DNA from: Laspinema sp. D2d
GTDB taxonomy: Bacteria > Cyanobacteriota > Cyanobacteriia > Cyanobacteriales > Laspinemataceae
Direction of reading: 5' to 3'
Assembly (NCBI RefSeq): GCF_025370755.1
Contig: NZ_JAMXFC010000030.1
Location: 1 to 64,000 of the forward strand
DNA: 64,000 nt
In this document: piece by piece, positions 1 to 9,044 of the stretch
Layout of the letters: each line of letters starts with the position of its first letter
Numbering within the stretch: the first letter of the stretch is position 1
Translations under genes and position numbers: made by a program
The notes under the pieces: model-generated
Databases searched by the model: none
Told to the model about the DNA's origin: nothing
Seen by the model: the letters and a program-made list of their open reading frames with translations, nothing else

Positions 1-81
1 CTCTCTCTCCCCCATCCTCCCCATCTTCCCCATCCTCCCCATCCTCCCCATCCTCCCCATCCTCCCCATCTCCCCCACCCC
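1..81. repeat. C-rich CCCCATCCT/CTC tandem array
   Basis: Imperfect tandem repeat of a 9-base unit of the type CCCCATCCT or CCCCATCTC, cut by the window edge on the left. The opposite strand carries regularly spaced runs of four to five G. Related arrays lie near 12855-12874, at 13176-13271 and at 49395-49494. It reads into no gene; the next gene starts at 341. Confidence 0.85.
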
Positions 82-340
82 GATCGCCTTTCTTTACAAT
101 CACTCCATAGTCTGTTCCTGGGTATCGCTTTGTAGTAGACTACAAACGTTCGAGCATCTAACATCCGAGGGGAAGCAAAGGCCAATTCGCCTCACTCCCT
201 CCTAAGTATTTTTGCTCATCAAAGTAGTAACAATACTCGGCGATCGGTCCTGTTGTTGCCCGAATCTTGATAACGCACAACACTCTCATTGACACAAGAG
301 TAGTAAACCATCTGTTGACACTGTTGGGAGAAGAAATTTA
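82..340 (+). promoter_or_regulatory. apcF upstream region
   Basis: Non-coding leader of apcF. It holds two TTGACA hexamers about 20 bases apart (near 289 and 314), either of which could be a -35 element, and GGGAG about 12 bases before the ATG as the likely ribosome binding site. I see no clear -10 box or known operator. Confidence 0.35.
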
Positions 341-850
341 ATGCGGGACGCAATCACAAGCCTGATAAAAAACTATGACGTCACAGGTCGCTATCTCGAT
401 CGCGACGCCATTGATAACCTGAAGTCCTATTTTCAAACGGGGACTGTCCGGGTACAAGCGGCTGGAATTATTAATGCCAATGCAGCCGAACTGGTGAAAC
501 AAGCCGGGCTCCGTTTATTTGCGGATTTACCTGAGTTGATTCGTCCGGGTGGAAATGCTTATACGACCCGTCGCTATGCGGCCTGCCTACGGGATATGGA
601 TTATTATCTGCGGTATGCCAGCTATGCCTTAGTTGCAGGAAATACCGACGTTCTTGATGAACGAGTTCTGCAAGGATTGCGGGAAACTTACAATTCTTTA
701 GGCGTTCCGATTGGACCGACTGTCGTTGGGATTCAAATCCTCAAAGAACTGGTCAGAGAAAAGATCACCGAAGCTGGGATTCAACCCGGTGATTGGGTAG
801 ATCAACCCTTTGATCATATTAGTCGCGAGTTAAGCGAACGCGACATTTAG
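341..850 (+). CDS. apcF: Allophycocyanin beta-18 subunit (ApcF)
   Basis: Phycobilisome core protein of 169 residues that replaces one beta subunit in the core trimer next to the linker-terminal emitter and helps pass excitation energy to the photosystems. The globin-like phycobiliprotein fold is recognisable along the whole length. Cys82 (in RRYAACLRDMDYYLRY) is the phycocyanobilin attachment site, and Asn72 in PGGN is the residue normally methylated in beta-type subunits. The N-terminus MRDAITSLIKNYD and the LGVPIGPTVVGIQ segment fit ApcF better than ApcB. It stands alone, as apcF usually does, and is followed by two hairpin terminators. Confidence 0.9.
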   Translation: MRDAITSLIKNYDVTGRYLDRDAIDNLKSYFQTGTVRVQAAGIINANAAELVKQAGLRLFADLPELIRPGGNAYTTRRYAACLRDMDYYLRYASYALVAGNTDVLDERVLQGLRETYNSLGVPIGPTVVGIQILKELVREKITEAGIQPGDWVDQPFDHISRELSERDI

Positions 851-885
851 TCGTAAGACTTTAAAACCGAATTTTGAATCTCGGG

Positions 886-914
886 AAGTCCGCATTGGCG
901 GACTTTATATTTTG
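886..914 (+). terminator. Intrinsic terminator of apcF
   Basis: Perfect 8-bp stem (AAGTCCGC/GCGGACTT, loop of 4) followed by a T-rich stretch (TTATATTTT), 35 bases after the apcF stop codon. Confidence 0.85.
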
Positions 915-1042
915 GGGGGTTAGGGATCTTAATCAATCCTTTAATTTTTCCCTGATGAGCTTGATAAAAAGGTCAATCAGGGAAATCCCCAATCCGGGTG
1001 AGTAACCCTCTAGCTGAATTTTATATCCTCACACTGCTGTAA

Positions 1043-1076
1043 AGATGAGAAATGGAGCGTTTCTACATCTTTTTTT
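1043..1076 (+). terminator. Second hairpin terminator after apcF
   Basis: AGATG-AGAAA pairs with TTTCT-A-CATCT (one bulged base, 7-base loop) and is followed by seven T. It reads as a + strand terminator and lies between apcF and the convergent small gene at 1120-1317. The hairpin resembles a decayed copy of the cyanobacterial GAGACGC...GCGTCTC palindrome, which is better preserved at 49061-49086. Confidence 0.65.
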
Positions 1077-1119
1077 GATTTGAGGTTATGTCCACCGGAT
1101 TTGAGATGACTGGCTTTTT

Positions 1120-1317
1120 TTAGAAAGCAGCCAGGTCGCCCCAGACCTGACACCCTTGAAGCAGATTTTTAATCCGCGATCGCTCTAAAAATTGACTGGC
1201 GATCGCTTCTACCTTGCCATTGGGATAAACAATATAAATGCTATCTCCACTCAGAACCGCTAAGAGATTTTCTGAGGGTTTTAAGGAATCACGGTCGGTC
1301 GCTTGTGAGAAGGCCAT
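1120..1317 (-). CDS. Conserved-looking small hypothetical protein (65 aa)
   Basis: No function recognised. The protein is 65 residues long, soluble and of mixed charge, with a central strand-rich segment (LAVLSGDSIYIVYPNGKVEAIAS) followed by a helical part (FLERSRIKNLLQGCQVWGDL). It has no signal peptide or membrane segment. The ordinary codon use and the compact, protein-like composition suggest a real gene. It converges on apcF and has no operon partner: the next - strand gene upstream starts at 2174. Confidence 0.55.
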   Translation of the reverse strand: MAFSQATDRDSLKPSENLLAVLSGDSIYIVYPNGKVEAIASQFLERSRIKNLLQGCQVWGDLAAF

Positions 1318-1670
1318 ACCTGAATTTGCCTAGAACGTCAATATTGGTTCTGAAATTGTTACCTATCTCAATCATCAAGCCATTTCTATATTTCCTAAGT
1401 GATCTTACTTAGTCACTTAGGCGATCGAAAACAGTGACAAATAGGATCTCGATCGTTTCTAAAATGGACAATATCTGATATAGACGTAAAAAGTTCCTTG
1501 ATTGCTGAACTCAAGAGGATTCCCCGACTCCAGAAAATGCCACACCCCTTTGAGGGCATGACTTTCTGGTATAAGGCCCCGATAATCTGGGTTGATTTAA
1601 AAAACGGATTTCGTCATGTTATGAAAGCGGCAACTAGGGAATTGGGATTTTAACGAACCGATCTAAAACA
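1318..1670. other. Intergenic region with two inverted repeats
   Basis: No gene seen. It holds a 9-bp inverted repeat CCTAAGTGA/TCACTTAGG at 1394-1421 and a two-step stem at 1530-1569 (CCAGAAA/TTTCTGG enclosing ATGCC/GGCAT). The second lies after the stop of the gene ending at 1671 but has no strong T tract on the - strand. Either could be an operator for the 1317 gene or a decayed repeat element. Confidence 0.5.
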
Positions 1671-2174
1671 TTAATAAGTATCGTTTTCCCCAAGTACACT
1701 CCAGGGAGTTAGGGTTTCTACCTGGGCTAGTTGGGTTTCCGGGACGGTTTGAACCGCAATCAGGGGAATGAGTCCACAGAGAAAAGAGGTTAAGACAATC
1801 AAGGAAACGGTTAGGAATCGATTCGGGCGATCGCCGAGAAAATCATTCCAATGGTGCTGATTTCTTGAATTTTCTGCGGTTATATTGCACTCATTTAGTA
1901 ATAATTCCAGAGAAGGATGCTCAGTGGAACCTTGCATTTCTCTCGGTTTTACCCAGACGGTGACTTCAGTTTTAGAAATCCCCACGGCGGCAAGTTCTTT
2001 TAATTGTTGCAAGGCATCAAAAATTTCGCGATCGCTATAAGGACGGTCTCGATATTCCGATATCCAGGCTTTAAAATCTTGTAAATCTACCTTAACGGAG
2101 GATTCTCCGCTTCCTCGGCGCTGAATCCAGCCATACAATAAATTGGCGCAGGGGTTGAGTTTTGCTTCTAACAT
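1671..2174 (-). CDS. Hypothetical protein with one membrane segment (167 aa)
   Basis: Function not recognised. The first 110 residues or so are soluble and look like a small winged-helix-like or mixed alpha/beta domain (KVDLQDFKAWISEYRDRPYSDREIFDALQQLKELAAVGIS). A single hydrophobic helix follows (about residues 121-141, FLTVSLIVLTSFLCGLIPLIAV), then a short outer tail. The topology is probably cytoplasmic N-terminus with one anchor. It is monocistronic as far as can be seen. Codon use and composition support a real gene. Confidence 0.6.
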   Translation of the reverse strand: MLEAKLNPCANLLYGWIQRRGSGESSVKVDLQDFKAWISEYRDRPYSDREIFDALQQLKELAAVGISKTEVTVWVKPREMQGSTEHPSLELLLNECNITAENSRNQHHWNDFLGDRPNRFLTVSLIVLTSFLCGLIPLIAVQTVPETQLAQVETLTPWSVLGENDTY

Positions 2175-2659
2175 GAGTGCCTCTCCACTGTAATTTTAAC
2201 TGCGGATCCAAGCTAATTCCTCGTCTTAATCCAACTCCCTAACCCGATTGAATTAAACCGCGTCTCTCCAGACTTCAGGGATTAAGAGTGGGATGAAGAA
2301 GATGGGTGATTTTTCTTGGATTTCTCCTTAATGGTAACATTGGTTACAGTTTCGTCAATAATTTTGTGCATGATTTTTCGTAAAAAAATATGAAGCATTC
2401 AGCTTTGACCGCCTCTATAGAGGTTTTGCACAACGAGGACCCTCCCAGGTCCCTCTTTTTAAATGAAAAGTTTGGGAAGGATGTAAAACCTTGAATTGTC
2501 ATAAAACCTTGACAATTCAAAATTATTAATGATTCATGACTGATAAAAATTTATCTCTCTTGATCCAGTGCCTGAAACCTGATTGACTGACAAAAGAATC
2601 AGAGGAGAAGGCTGAAGAGTTTTGAAGTGGCCCCTATATGGAGGGAGGGAGCGATCGCC
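2175..2659. other. Intergenic region, no gene seen
   Basis: 485 bases between the membrane protein and the chemoreceptor. It holds a short palindrome GTAAC-ATTG-GTTAC near 2335 and a GC-rich hairpin on the + strand at about 2435-2461 (GAGGACC...GGTCCCTC) followed by five T, which looks like an orphan + strand terminator with no + strand gene before it. Confidence 0.45.
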
Positions 2660-4138
2660 CTACACCAAATCCGCTAAAATTTTCGCATTATCCTTTAACT
2701 GTTGGCTACTGACCCGAGTCTGCCTAAACCCCACCGCCGTTTGACTCGCCCCTAAATTAATACTCGTCACCACTTCCGTAATTTGTTGAATGGCGATATC
2801 CTGCTGCTTGATATTAGCGGCAATTTGTTGAGAACTCAACACCACCGTATTAATCGAGGTGAAAACCGTTTCAAATGTTTCCGCTGCTGATTGAATCACC
2901 TGCATTAATTGGTCGATTTTTCGAGACCCTTCTACCGTCACCTGCGTTGTTGAATGAATCGAATTTTTGATTTCTTGAACTAATGTATTGATTTGACGAG
3001 CCGAGTTTTTACTTTGGTCAGCAAGCTTCCGAATTTCAGCCGCAACCACCCCAAACCCTTTGCCATGCTCTCCCTCGCGAACAGCCTCAATGGCCGCATT
3101 TAATGCCAATAACTCTGTTTGCATCGCAATTTCACTCACCAAATTAGAAATCATTCCAATTCGGGCAGTTTGGGTTTCAAGAATTTGAATTTGTTGTGTT
3201 ATTTTTCCCGCATTGTCTTGTAATATTTTCATTTCCTGGACTGAGGATTCCATAGCATCCTGTCCGGATTCCGTAAGAGCAATAACCTGTTTACCCTGCA
3301 TTGAAGTTGATTCAGCTTGGCTCGCCATATATTGCGACGATACCGCCAGTTCGCTCACTGTTGCGGTGGTTTGACTCATGGATGCTGCCTGTTGAGTTGC
3401 AATAGTTTCCTGCTCCTCAATCGTGCTTGCGAGTTGAGACGACATTGCGGTTAACTCTAGGGAAACTGCTTCGATGGGATGAATAATTTTTTGTTGTGTA
3501 AATCGGAAGATTAAAAGAACAATAATTAATAAAATAACTGCTCCCAATACTATCGAAATATTCATCCAATTTTCTGCCTGAGTTGCTCTTTGTTTCCGCA
3601 CCATGAGCAACGCATTTTCAGTATCCTCCATTTCATTGATTTGAAAGCGAATTTCATCCATAATTTGTTTGCCTTTACCCGAATTAACCAATGCTATAAG
3701 CTGTTGATTTTGTCCATTTTGCTTCAAATTAATCGTTTCATCCAGTTCTGCAAACTTATCTGCTATTAACCCATTAATTACCGTGAGCTTTTGAGTTTGC
3801 TCTGGGTTATCCTGGATCAATTTTTTTAAGTCTTGGAATACCCTCATTTCTTGTCGTAGACTTTGATTGTAGGGTTCTAAAAAGTCTTGATTTCCAGTAA
3901 ATATAAATCCCCGTTGACCTGTTTCCGCATCGATTACCACTTTTTCGAGCAATCGAATATTTGACTTAACTTCATTCGTATGATTCACCCAATTCATGGT
4001 TTCTACTAAACTCCTATTTGTTGTGTAGGCAATAGCACTGACAACAATATTGAGCAGAGCAATTGTTCCTAAGCCAAGGGAGAGGATTTTCCCTAGCTTC
4101 CATTGTTGTTTTTGAACTTTCATGTTGTTTGGGTTCAC
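2660..4138 (-). CDS. Methyl-accepting chemotaxis protein with CHASE3 sensor
   Basis: Transmembrane signal transducer of 492 residues. A signal-anchor helix at about 18-38 is followed by an extracytoplasmic four-helix CHASE3 domain (about 40-185, with the typical [24 protein letters not shown] segment), a second helix (about 193-212) and a long cytoplasmic coiled coil. The receptor tip ([39 protein letters not shown]) is the conserved contact site for CheA/CheW. A canonical HAMP domain is not obvious. No chemotaxis genes lie alongside, so it probably feeds a kinase encoded elsewhere, perhaps for motility or phototaxis. Confidence 0.88.
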   Translation of the reverse strand: MNPNNMKVQKQQWKLGKILSLGLGTIALLNIVVSAIAYTTNRSLVETMNWVNHTNEVKSNIRLLEKVVIDAETGQRGFIFTGNQDFLEPYNQSLRQEMRVFQDLKKLIQDNPEQTQKLTVINGLIADKFAELDETINLKQNGQNQQLIALVNSGKGKQIMDEIRFQINEMEDTENALLMVRKQRATQAENWMNISIVLGAVILLIIVLLIFRFTQQKIIHPIEAVSLELTAMSSQLASTIEEQETIATQQAASMSQTTATVSELAVSSQYMASQAESTSMQGKQVIALTESGQDAMESSVQEMKILQDNAGKITQQIQILETQTARIGMISNLVSEIAMQTELLALNAAIEAVREGEHGKGFGVVAAEIRKLADQSKNSARQINTLVQEIKNSIHSTTQVTVEGSRKIDQLMQVIQSAAETFETVFTSINTVVLSSQQIAANIKQQDIAIQQITEVVTSINLGASQTAVGFRQTRVSSQQLKDNAKILADLV

Positions 4139-4285
4139 TGCTTTGGATTTATAAGTAAAGACGTGAAAAAATCGCTACGAAGTAAAGATAGGTTAAGAAG
4201 ACGAACAACAATTAAACTTAAACCGTTTGGCTGTATAGTAGACCTCTTGCAAAAAAAAGATTGATCCCCCCAAACCCCCTGAGAT

Positions 4286-4396
4286 CCCCCTCCCGTCCCC
4301 CTTGGAACCCCCTCCCGTCCCCCTTAAGAAGGGGGAAGCCAGAGGAATAAATGTTTATTTAACGGGGGAAGCCAGAGGAATGAATGTTTATTTATC
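4286..4396. repeat. Two adjacent direct repeats (22 bp x2, 33 bp x2)
   Basis: Positions 4286-4307 and 4308-4330 repeat a unit beginning CCCCCTCCCGTCCCCCTT. They abut two 33-base copies at 4331-4363 and 4364-4396 that begin GGGGGAAGCCAGAGGAAT and contain AATGTTTATTTA; these differ at two positions. The C-rich and G-rich parts can pair, as in the ATCCCCCCAACCCCCC...GGGGGG hairpins near 33042 and 48888, so this looks like an expanded copy of that element. Confidence 0.8.
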
Positions 4397-4419
4397 GGGG
4401 GGCTTTAAAGAATTTTACA

Positions 4420-4617
4420 AGAGGTATAGTTTCCCGGTGTAATTCTGGCTTCTACACCTGCCATAACCTCATAAGCTAGGTTTAGTTCAGCTTCTAACAT
4501 CCGTCCGGCCAATTCATCCCGTTTCAAATGCTGCTACTTTACTTCAATTTCTTTCAGTTCTGAGCGGTATTTAGAGAGTAAGAACACCTACCATCCTGAG
4601 AGTTCCCGTGAAGGTAT
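4420..4617 (-). pseudogene. Decayed coding fragment with in-frame TAG
   Basis: The - strand translates to a protein-like stretch, SKYRSELKEIEVK, then a TAG stop, then QHLKRDELAGRMLEAELN and LAYEVMAGVEARITPGNY. The charged helical pattern continues in the same frame across the stop. I do not recognise the family. No start codon is evident. Part of the 3' end abuts the repeat cluster at 4286-4396. Confidence 0.4.
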
Positions 4618-4886
4618 TTGCTCTGAACTTGTAAACTTTTATGAATCGATCGGTGAGCTGGCACTATTACTCGAATTTGGCCCGTTTTTGCTAACTCGAC
4701 GGAGGCTTCATCTGCCTCTATCTCCATCATAATTAATAATAAGACTCACGGGTAAAACTTCCAATTGCCAGACCCTAAATGATTGGAGCTTAAGGAGGGT
4801 CTGTGATTGACTGATAAAAGAAGGTGAGGGGTCGTGCCTTGCCCTTGAATTGGCGAGTTTTGGCTCATCTGAGTGCGTCGGTCTAA

Positions 4887-5052
4887 TCAGAAGCCTATCA
4901 AAAGCTGCTGCAAGATGCATCGCAACGGCTTCGCGATCGCGTCAAGGTGGTTCTCCTGGCTGACCCAAGCATTGTCCATAGGGATACGATGAGACGGGTG
5001 CGAACATTAGGCTGGCATATCCCATCGGGTTCAAGAGTAAAGATAAAGAATT
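4887..5052 (+). pseudogene. Relic of a DDE (IS4-like) transposase
   Basis: In one + frame the translation runs SEAYQKLLQDASQRLRDR, VKVVLLADPSIVHRDTM, RRVRTLGWHIPSGSRVKIKN. This matches the central block of IS4-type DDE transposases (pattern VVLLADRGF..., LGWH, RIRIK), where the Asp of LADRGF is catalytic. Here RG is replaced by PS, the flanks are lost and a TAA lies directly upstream, so it is a fragment without function. Only the motif order was recognised by eye; the family assignment is tentative. Confidence 0.45.
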
Positions 5053-5224
5053 TAAAACGCTTCATCTCATCTTTAAAAAGAGGGAAACTTGAGGAATTTA
5101 TGAAGTATTCAAGGGTGACGGGGTTGGCTGGATCGGAGCCATTTTTTCCGAGCGATCGCCTAAATTTTGGCCCAAAAAACGGTAAAATCAGGTATTCCAA
5201 ATCCGTCGGCACTCCTGAAATCCC

Positions 5225-6058
5225 GTGGCTAAACAACGACTCGACACCTTGTTAGTAGAAAGAAACCTCTGTTCCTCTAGGCAGCAGGCACAACGGTTTA
5301 TTCGCGCTGGGGAAGTCCGGGTAAATGGGCAACTGCTGGATAAACCGGGGACTGAAGTGGATATCAATGCGGAACTTCAGGTCAAAGAGCGATCGCGCTT
5401 TGTTTCCCGAGGTGGCGAAAAACTCGCAAAAGCCCTAGAAACCTTTCCCATTCCCGTGAGCGATCGCCTCTGTCTCGATGGCGGTATTTCTACTGGAGGC
5501 TTTACGGACTGTTTGCTGCAAGCGGGAGCTAAACTCGTCTATGGTATTGATGTGGGCTATGGTCAAGTAGATTGGGGACTGCGTAACGACCCCCGGGTAA
5601 TTCTGCGCGAACGGACTAATTTGCGGTACTTGACGAAAACCGATTTGTATGAGTCTGAAGAGAATCTGCCAAATTTGGGGGTGGTGGATGTCTCGTTTAT
5701 TTCTCTGAGTAAGATATTACCGGCCTTATGGGAATTGCTGGTGCCTCCTAGAGAATTAGTCTTGTTGGTCAAACCTCAGTTTGAAGTCGGGCGATCGCGG
5801 GTCGGGAAAAAAGGTGTAGTGCGGGATCCAGCGGACCATACCGATGCGATTTTTCAAGTCTTGCAAGCGGCACTGGACCTCGGTTGGGGGTATGGCGGGT
5901 TAACTTGGTCCCCCATCAGTGGTCCAGCGGGAAATATTGAGTATTTACTGTGGTTAAAGATGGCAAGCGATACCCCTGCGCCGGATCAAGCGGCGATCGC
6001 GCTGATGGCAAAACAGGCACAACAAGAGATTAAGAACAAAGAGACATCGCCCCTCTAA
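5225..6058 (+). CDS. tlyA: TlyA family rRNA (cytidine-2'-O)-methyltransferase
   Basis: SAM-dependent 2'-O-methyltransferase of the TlyA/hemolysin A family (277 residues), which in studied bacteria modifies 16S and 23S rRNA. The N-terminal S4 RNA-binding domain covers about residues 2-62 (RLDTLLVERNLCSSRQQAQRFI). An FtsJ-like Rossmann domain follows, with the SAM loop LDGGISTGGFTDCLLQAGA and the later motifs VVDVSFISLSKILP and LVKPQFEVGRSRVGKKGVVRD. The start is GTG: it gives the usual family N-terminus (MAKQRLDTLL) and no in-frame ATG precedes the S4 domain. Length is normal for the family. Confidence 0.9.
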   Translation: MAKQRLDTLLVERNLCSSRQQAQRFIRAGEVRVNGQLLDKPGTEVDINAELQVKERSRFVSRGGEKLAKALETFPIPVSDRLCLDGGISTGGFTDCLLQAGAKLVYGIDVGYGQVDWGLRNDPRVILRERTNLRYLTKTDLYESEENLPNLGVVDVSFISLSKILPALWELLVPPRELVLLVKPQFEVGRSRVGKKGVVRDPADHTDAIFQVLQAALDLGWGYGGLTWSPISGPAGNIEYLLWLKMASDTPAPDQAAIALMAKQAQQEIKNKETSPL

Positions 6059-6068
6059 GAGAAATTCT

Positions 6069-6112
6069 CGGGGATCCGGTGCAGAAAATTACCCCTAGGG
6101 GATAGATCCCCG
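6069..6112. other. Nested palindrome downstream of tlyA
   Basis: CGGGGATC (6069-6076) pairs with GATCCCCG (6105-6112) and encloses the palindrome CCCCTAGGGG (6092-6101). It lies just after the tlyA stop codon. Without a T tract it is a weak terminator candidate and may be a processing site or repeat remnant. The rest of 6059-6345 shows no gene. Confidence 0.5.
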
Positions 6113-6345
6113 AAACAAGCCCTGAGTCTCAACTGCATCCAGGCATTGAGTGAGCCAGCCTTCGTGAAGTGTCCCCACAATTAGAGCCGATCAAAGTATT
6201 AAACTCCTCGGAGTGCCTGTTCATTCTGATATAGCATGAGTTTAGAGACGCTGGCTGCGCCAAAGATTTGAAAGCCCCAAGCTTGATGGTATTCTGGCGA
6301 GTTGAGGTCACCTTAATATTAAGATTGAAATCATAAGGTACGAGC

Positions 6346-7803
6346 ATGGCATCCATCCGCGAGTTACACAAACAACTAATCCGAAAAGAACGCTCGGCGG
6401 TAGAAATTACCCAAGAAGCCCTAGAGCGGATCGATAAGTTAGAACCCAAACTACATAGCTTCTTACTCGTGACACCCGATCGCGCCTTGGAACAAGCGAA
6501 ACGGGTGGATGCCAAAATCGCTGCCGGTGAAGAAATCGGTATGCTCGCAGGCATTCCTATCGCGATTAAAGACAATATGTGCACCGAGGGAGTCCGCACC
6601 ACTTGCGGATCCCGAATGCTGGAAAACTATGTGCCGCCCTACGAATCCACGGTGACTGAGCGTTTAATTAAGGCAGGGGCGGTAATGGTGGGTAAAACCA
6701 ACATGGACGAGTTTGCAATGGGCAGTTCCACGGAAAACTCAGCCTTTCAGCTCACCGCGAACCCTTGGGACCTGAGCCGGATTCCTGGGGGGTCTTCCGG
6801 AGGGTCAGCGGCTGCTGTCTCCTCGGGAGAATGTATTGTAGCCCTCGGTTCGGATACTGGGGGTTCCATTCGCCAACCCGCATCGTTTTGTGGTGTGGTG
6901 GGGATGAAACCGACTTACGGATTAGTGTCCCGGTATGGATTAGTCGCTTATGCCTCTTCCTTGGACCAAATTGGACCCTTTGGACGCACGGTAGAAGATG
7001 CGGCAATTTTGCTCAAGCACATTGCAGGCTATGATCCCAAGGATTCTACGAGTCTGAATGTCACGATCCCAGACTATATGAAATTCGTGAAGCCCAATTT
7101 AAAGCCAAAGGGTCAGCGACGGATTGGGATCATTAAGGAAACCTTTGGGGATGGGTTAGATGCGGGAGTGGAAAAAGCCGTCACCAAGGCGATCGAGGTG
7201 TTGCAAGAGTTAGGGGCAGAAATTCAGGTGGTATCTTGCCCCCGGTTCCGTTATGGGTTGCCGACTTACTACATTATTGCGCCTTCGGAAGCTTCGGCGA
7301 ACCTTGCCCGTTACGATGGGGTGAAATATGGGTTCCGTGCCGAGGATAGTGAAAGTTTGATTGAGATGTATGGTAAGACGCGGGCTCAGGGATTTGGGGC
7401 GGAGGTAAAACGCCGGATTGCGATCGGGACTTATGCGCTATCAGCGGGCTATTATGATGCCTATTATCTCAAGGCGCAAAAAGTTCGGACCTTAATTAAG
7501 GAAGATTTTGAACGAGCCTTCGCCCAGGTGGATATTTTAGTTTGTCCTACGGCTCCTTCGACAGCCTTTAAAGCTGGGGAAAAGACGGCTGATCCATTGA
7601 GTATGTATTTGTCCGATTTGATGACTATTCCGGTCAATTTAGGGGGGTTACCCGCTCTGAGTATTCCCTGTGGTTTTGATGACCAAGGATTGCCCATTGG
7701 AATGCAAATGATTGCCAATGTATTGCGGGAAGATTTACTGTTTGAAGTCGCCTATGCGTACGAACAGGCAACAGAATGGCATAACCGGAAACCGCAAATT
7801 TAG
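6346..7803 (+). CDS. gatA: Glutamyl-tRNA(Gln) amidotransferase subunit A
   Basis: Amidase subunit of GatCAB, which converts Glu-tRNA(Gln) to Gln-tRNA(Gln) with ammonia from glutamine. Cyanobacteria need it because they lack a glutaminyl-tRNA synthetase. The 485 residues are full length. The amidase-signature catalytic triad is present: Lys75 (AIKDNM), cis-Ser150 ([10 protein letters not shown]) and nucleophile Ser174 ([14 protein letters not shown]). These lie a constant four residues before the S. aureus GatA positions 79/154/178. gatB and gatC are not in this window, as is usual in cyanobacteria, where the genes are scattered. Confidence 0.96.
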   Translation: MASIRELHKQLIRKERSAVEITQEALERIDKLEPKLHSFLLVTPDRALEQAKRVDAKIAAGEEIGMLAGIPIAIKDNMCTEGVRTTCGSRMLENYVPPYESTVTERLIKAGAVMVGKTNMDEFAMGSSTENSAFQLTANPWDLSRIPGGSSGGSAAAVSSGECIVALGSDTGGSIRQPASFCGVVGMKPTYGLVSRYGLVAYASSLDQIGPFGRTVEDAAILLKHIAGYDPKDSTSLNVTIPDYMKFVKPNLKPKGQRRIGIIKETFGDGLDAGVEKAVTKAIEVLQELGAEIQVVSCPRFRYGLPTYYIIAPSEASANLARYDGVKYGFRAEDSESLIEMYGKTRAQGFGAEVKRRIAIGTYALSAGYYDAYYLKAQKVRTLIKEDFERAFAQVDILVCPTAPSTAFKAGEKTADPLSMYLSDLMTIPVNLGGLPALSIPCGFDDQGLPIGMQMIANVLREDLLFEVAYAYEQATEWHNRKPQI

Positions 7804-7884
7804 AACAGTGATGGGGGGATTGTCCAAGGGAACTGAGACTGTCCTAATTTTGGCCGAAAACAAATCTCTAACATTGCAATTGGC

Positions 7885-8802
7885 ATGAGTGGAATGGGAC
7901 TGCCGACTTCTTTGAAAGGACCTGTTTTGATTGCAGGGATTTTAGCGATCGCCTACTTTGGGGCTTGTTTGTTTCTCTATTTGCGGCAAAATCGGTTTAT
8001 CTTTTTTCCCGCACCTGTTATAGAAACAACGCCAGCGGAACTCGAACTCAAGTATGAAGAAGTTTGGATTCCGGTGAGTCAGAAAAGTGGCAAGGTAGAA
8101 CGGATTCATGCTTGGTGGATTCCGTCAGAAACTTCAAGCGATCGCGTCTTGTTGTACCTGCATGGGAATGGGGTAAATATTGGGGCAAATGTCAATCATG
8201 CTGCCCGGTTTCATCAGCTAGGATTCTCCGTGTTGTTAATTGATTACCGGGGGTATGGACTCTCGGAAGGGTCATTTCCCACGGAGAATACTGTATTTGT
8301 AGATGCGCAAACCGCTTGGAACTATTTAATACAGGACCGGGGGATATCGCCGGAACAGATTTTCTTGTATGGACATTCTCTCGGGGGGGCGATCGCGGTG
8401 GACTTGGCAAGTCGTCAACCCGATGCCGCTGGAGTCATCGTGCAAAGTTCGTTTACCACTATGCGAGAAATGGTGGATTATCGCTTCCATTTTTGGATGT
8501 TTCCCATTGATTTATTGTTAACCCATCACTTTAATTCTCGCGCTAAAATGAGCGAATTACAGGTTCCAGTTTTGTTCATTCATGGGATGGCTGATCCACA
8601 AATTCCCAGTGAAATGAGCGAACAGCTTTATCAAATTGCACCGGAACCGAAACGCATCTTTTTAGTACCCGATGCCGGACATAATAATGTGGCATCGATT
8701 GCCGGTGAGTCTTATTTTCAAGTGGTGAGAGACTTTATTACCCTGGCTGAAAGGTCCCGCAGTGCAGAGATTTCCCGCAATGAAATCCAATCTTTTCGAT
8801 AA
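7885..8802 (+). CDS. Alpha/beta hydrolase, membrane-anchored
   Basis: Serine hydrolase of the alpha/beta fold (305 residues) resembling the BEM46/ABHD13-like group. An N-terminal hydrophobic helix (about residues 14-33) probably anchors it in a membrane. The oxyanion strand LLYLHGNGVN, the nucleophile elbow YGHSLGG, the acid in FIHGMADPQIP and the His in VPDAGHNNV complete the catalytic triad. The substrate is unknown; esterase or acyl hydrolase activity is typical of the fold. It follows gatA by 81 bases on the same strand and may share its transcript. Confidence 0.85.
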   Translation: MSGMGLPTSLKGPVLIAGILAIAYFGACLFLYLRQNRFIFFPAPVIETTPAELELKYEEVWIPVSQKSGKVERIHAWWIPSETSSDRVLLYLHGNGVNIGANVNHAARFHQLGFSVLLIDYRGYGLSEGSFPTENTVFVDAQTAWNYLIQDRGISPEQIFLYGHSLGGAIAVDLASRQPDAAGVIVQSSFTTMREMVDYRFHFWMFPIDLLLTHHFNSRAKMSELQVPVLFIHGMADPQIPSEMSEQLYQIAPEPKRIFLVPDAGHNNVASIAGESYFQVVRDFITLAERSRSAEISRNEIQSFR

Positions 8803-8872
8803 CGGGGTTCAATCCTTCCGAGCAGTCTATCGAGTCAAATCGGACCCCTTGAAGGGTGCAGCGACGTAAATC

Positions 8873-8892
8873 AAGCCCGCCTGTGCGGGCTT
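8873..8892 (+). terminator. Hairpin terminator between hydrolase gene and dnaE
   Basis: Perfect 8-bp stem AAGCCCGC/GCGGGCTT with a CTGT loop, followed by a short weak T stretch (CCCTTAAA). Confidence 0.65.
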
Positions 8893-9044
8893 CCCTTAAA
8901 ATAGGGGTTTGACCATCGGATTCAGTTTAATTTTCAATCCTTCATAAAAACGTTAAAATAAGACTAACTCCGGAATAAATTTCACAGATCTCAATATCAA
9001 TACTCTACTCATTTCATCATTAAACTGCAATTAAACGTAGCGTT

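Noticed and set aside
4565..4710. + strand fragment reading RYLESKNTYHPESSREGICS, ELVNFYESIGELALLLEFG, faintly like DUF4760
   Set aside because: Too short, overlaps the other relic on the opposite strand, and the resemblance is weak; not listed as a feature.
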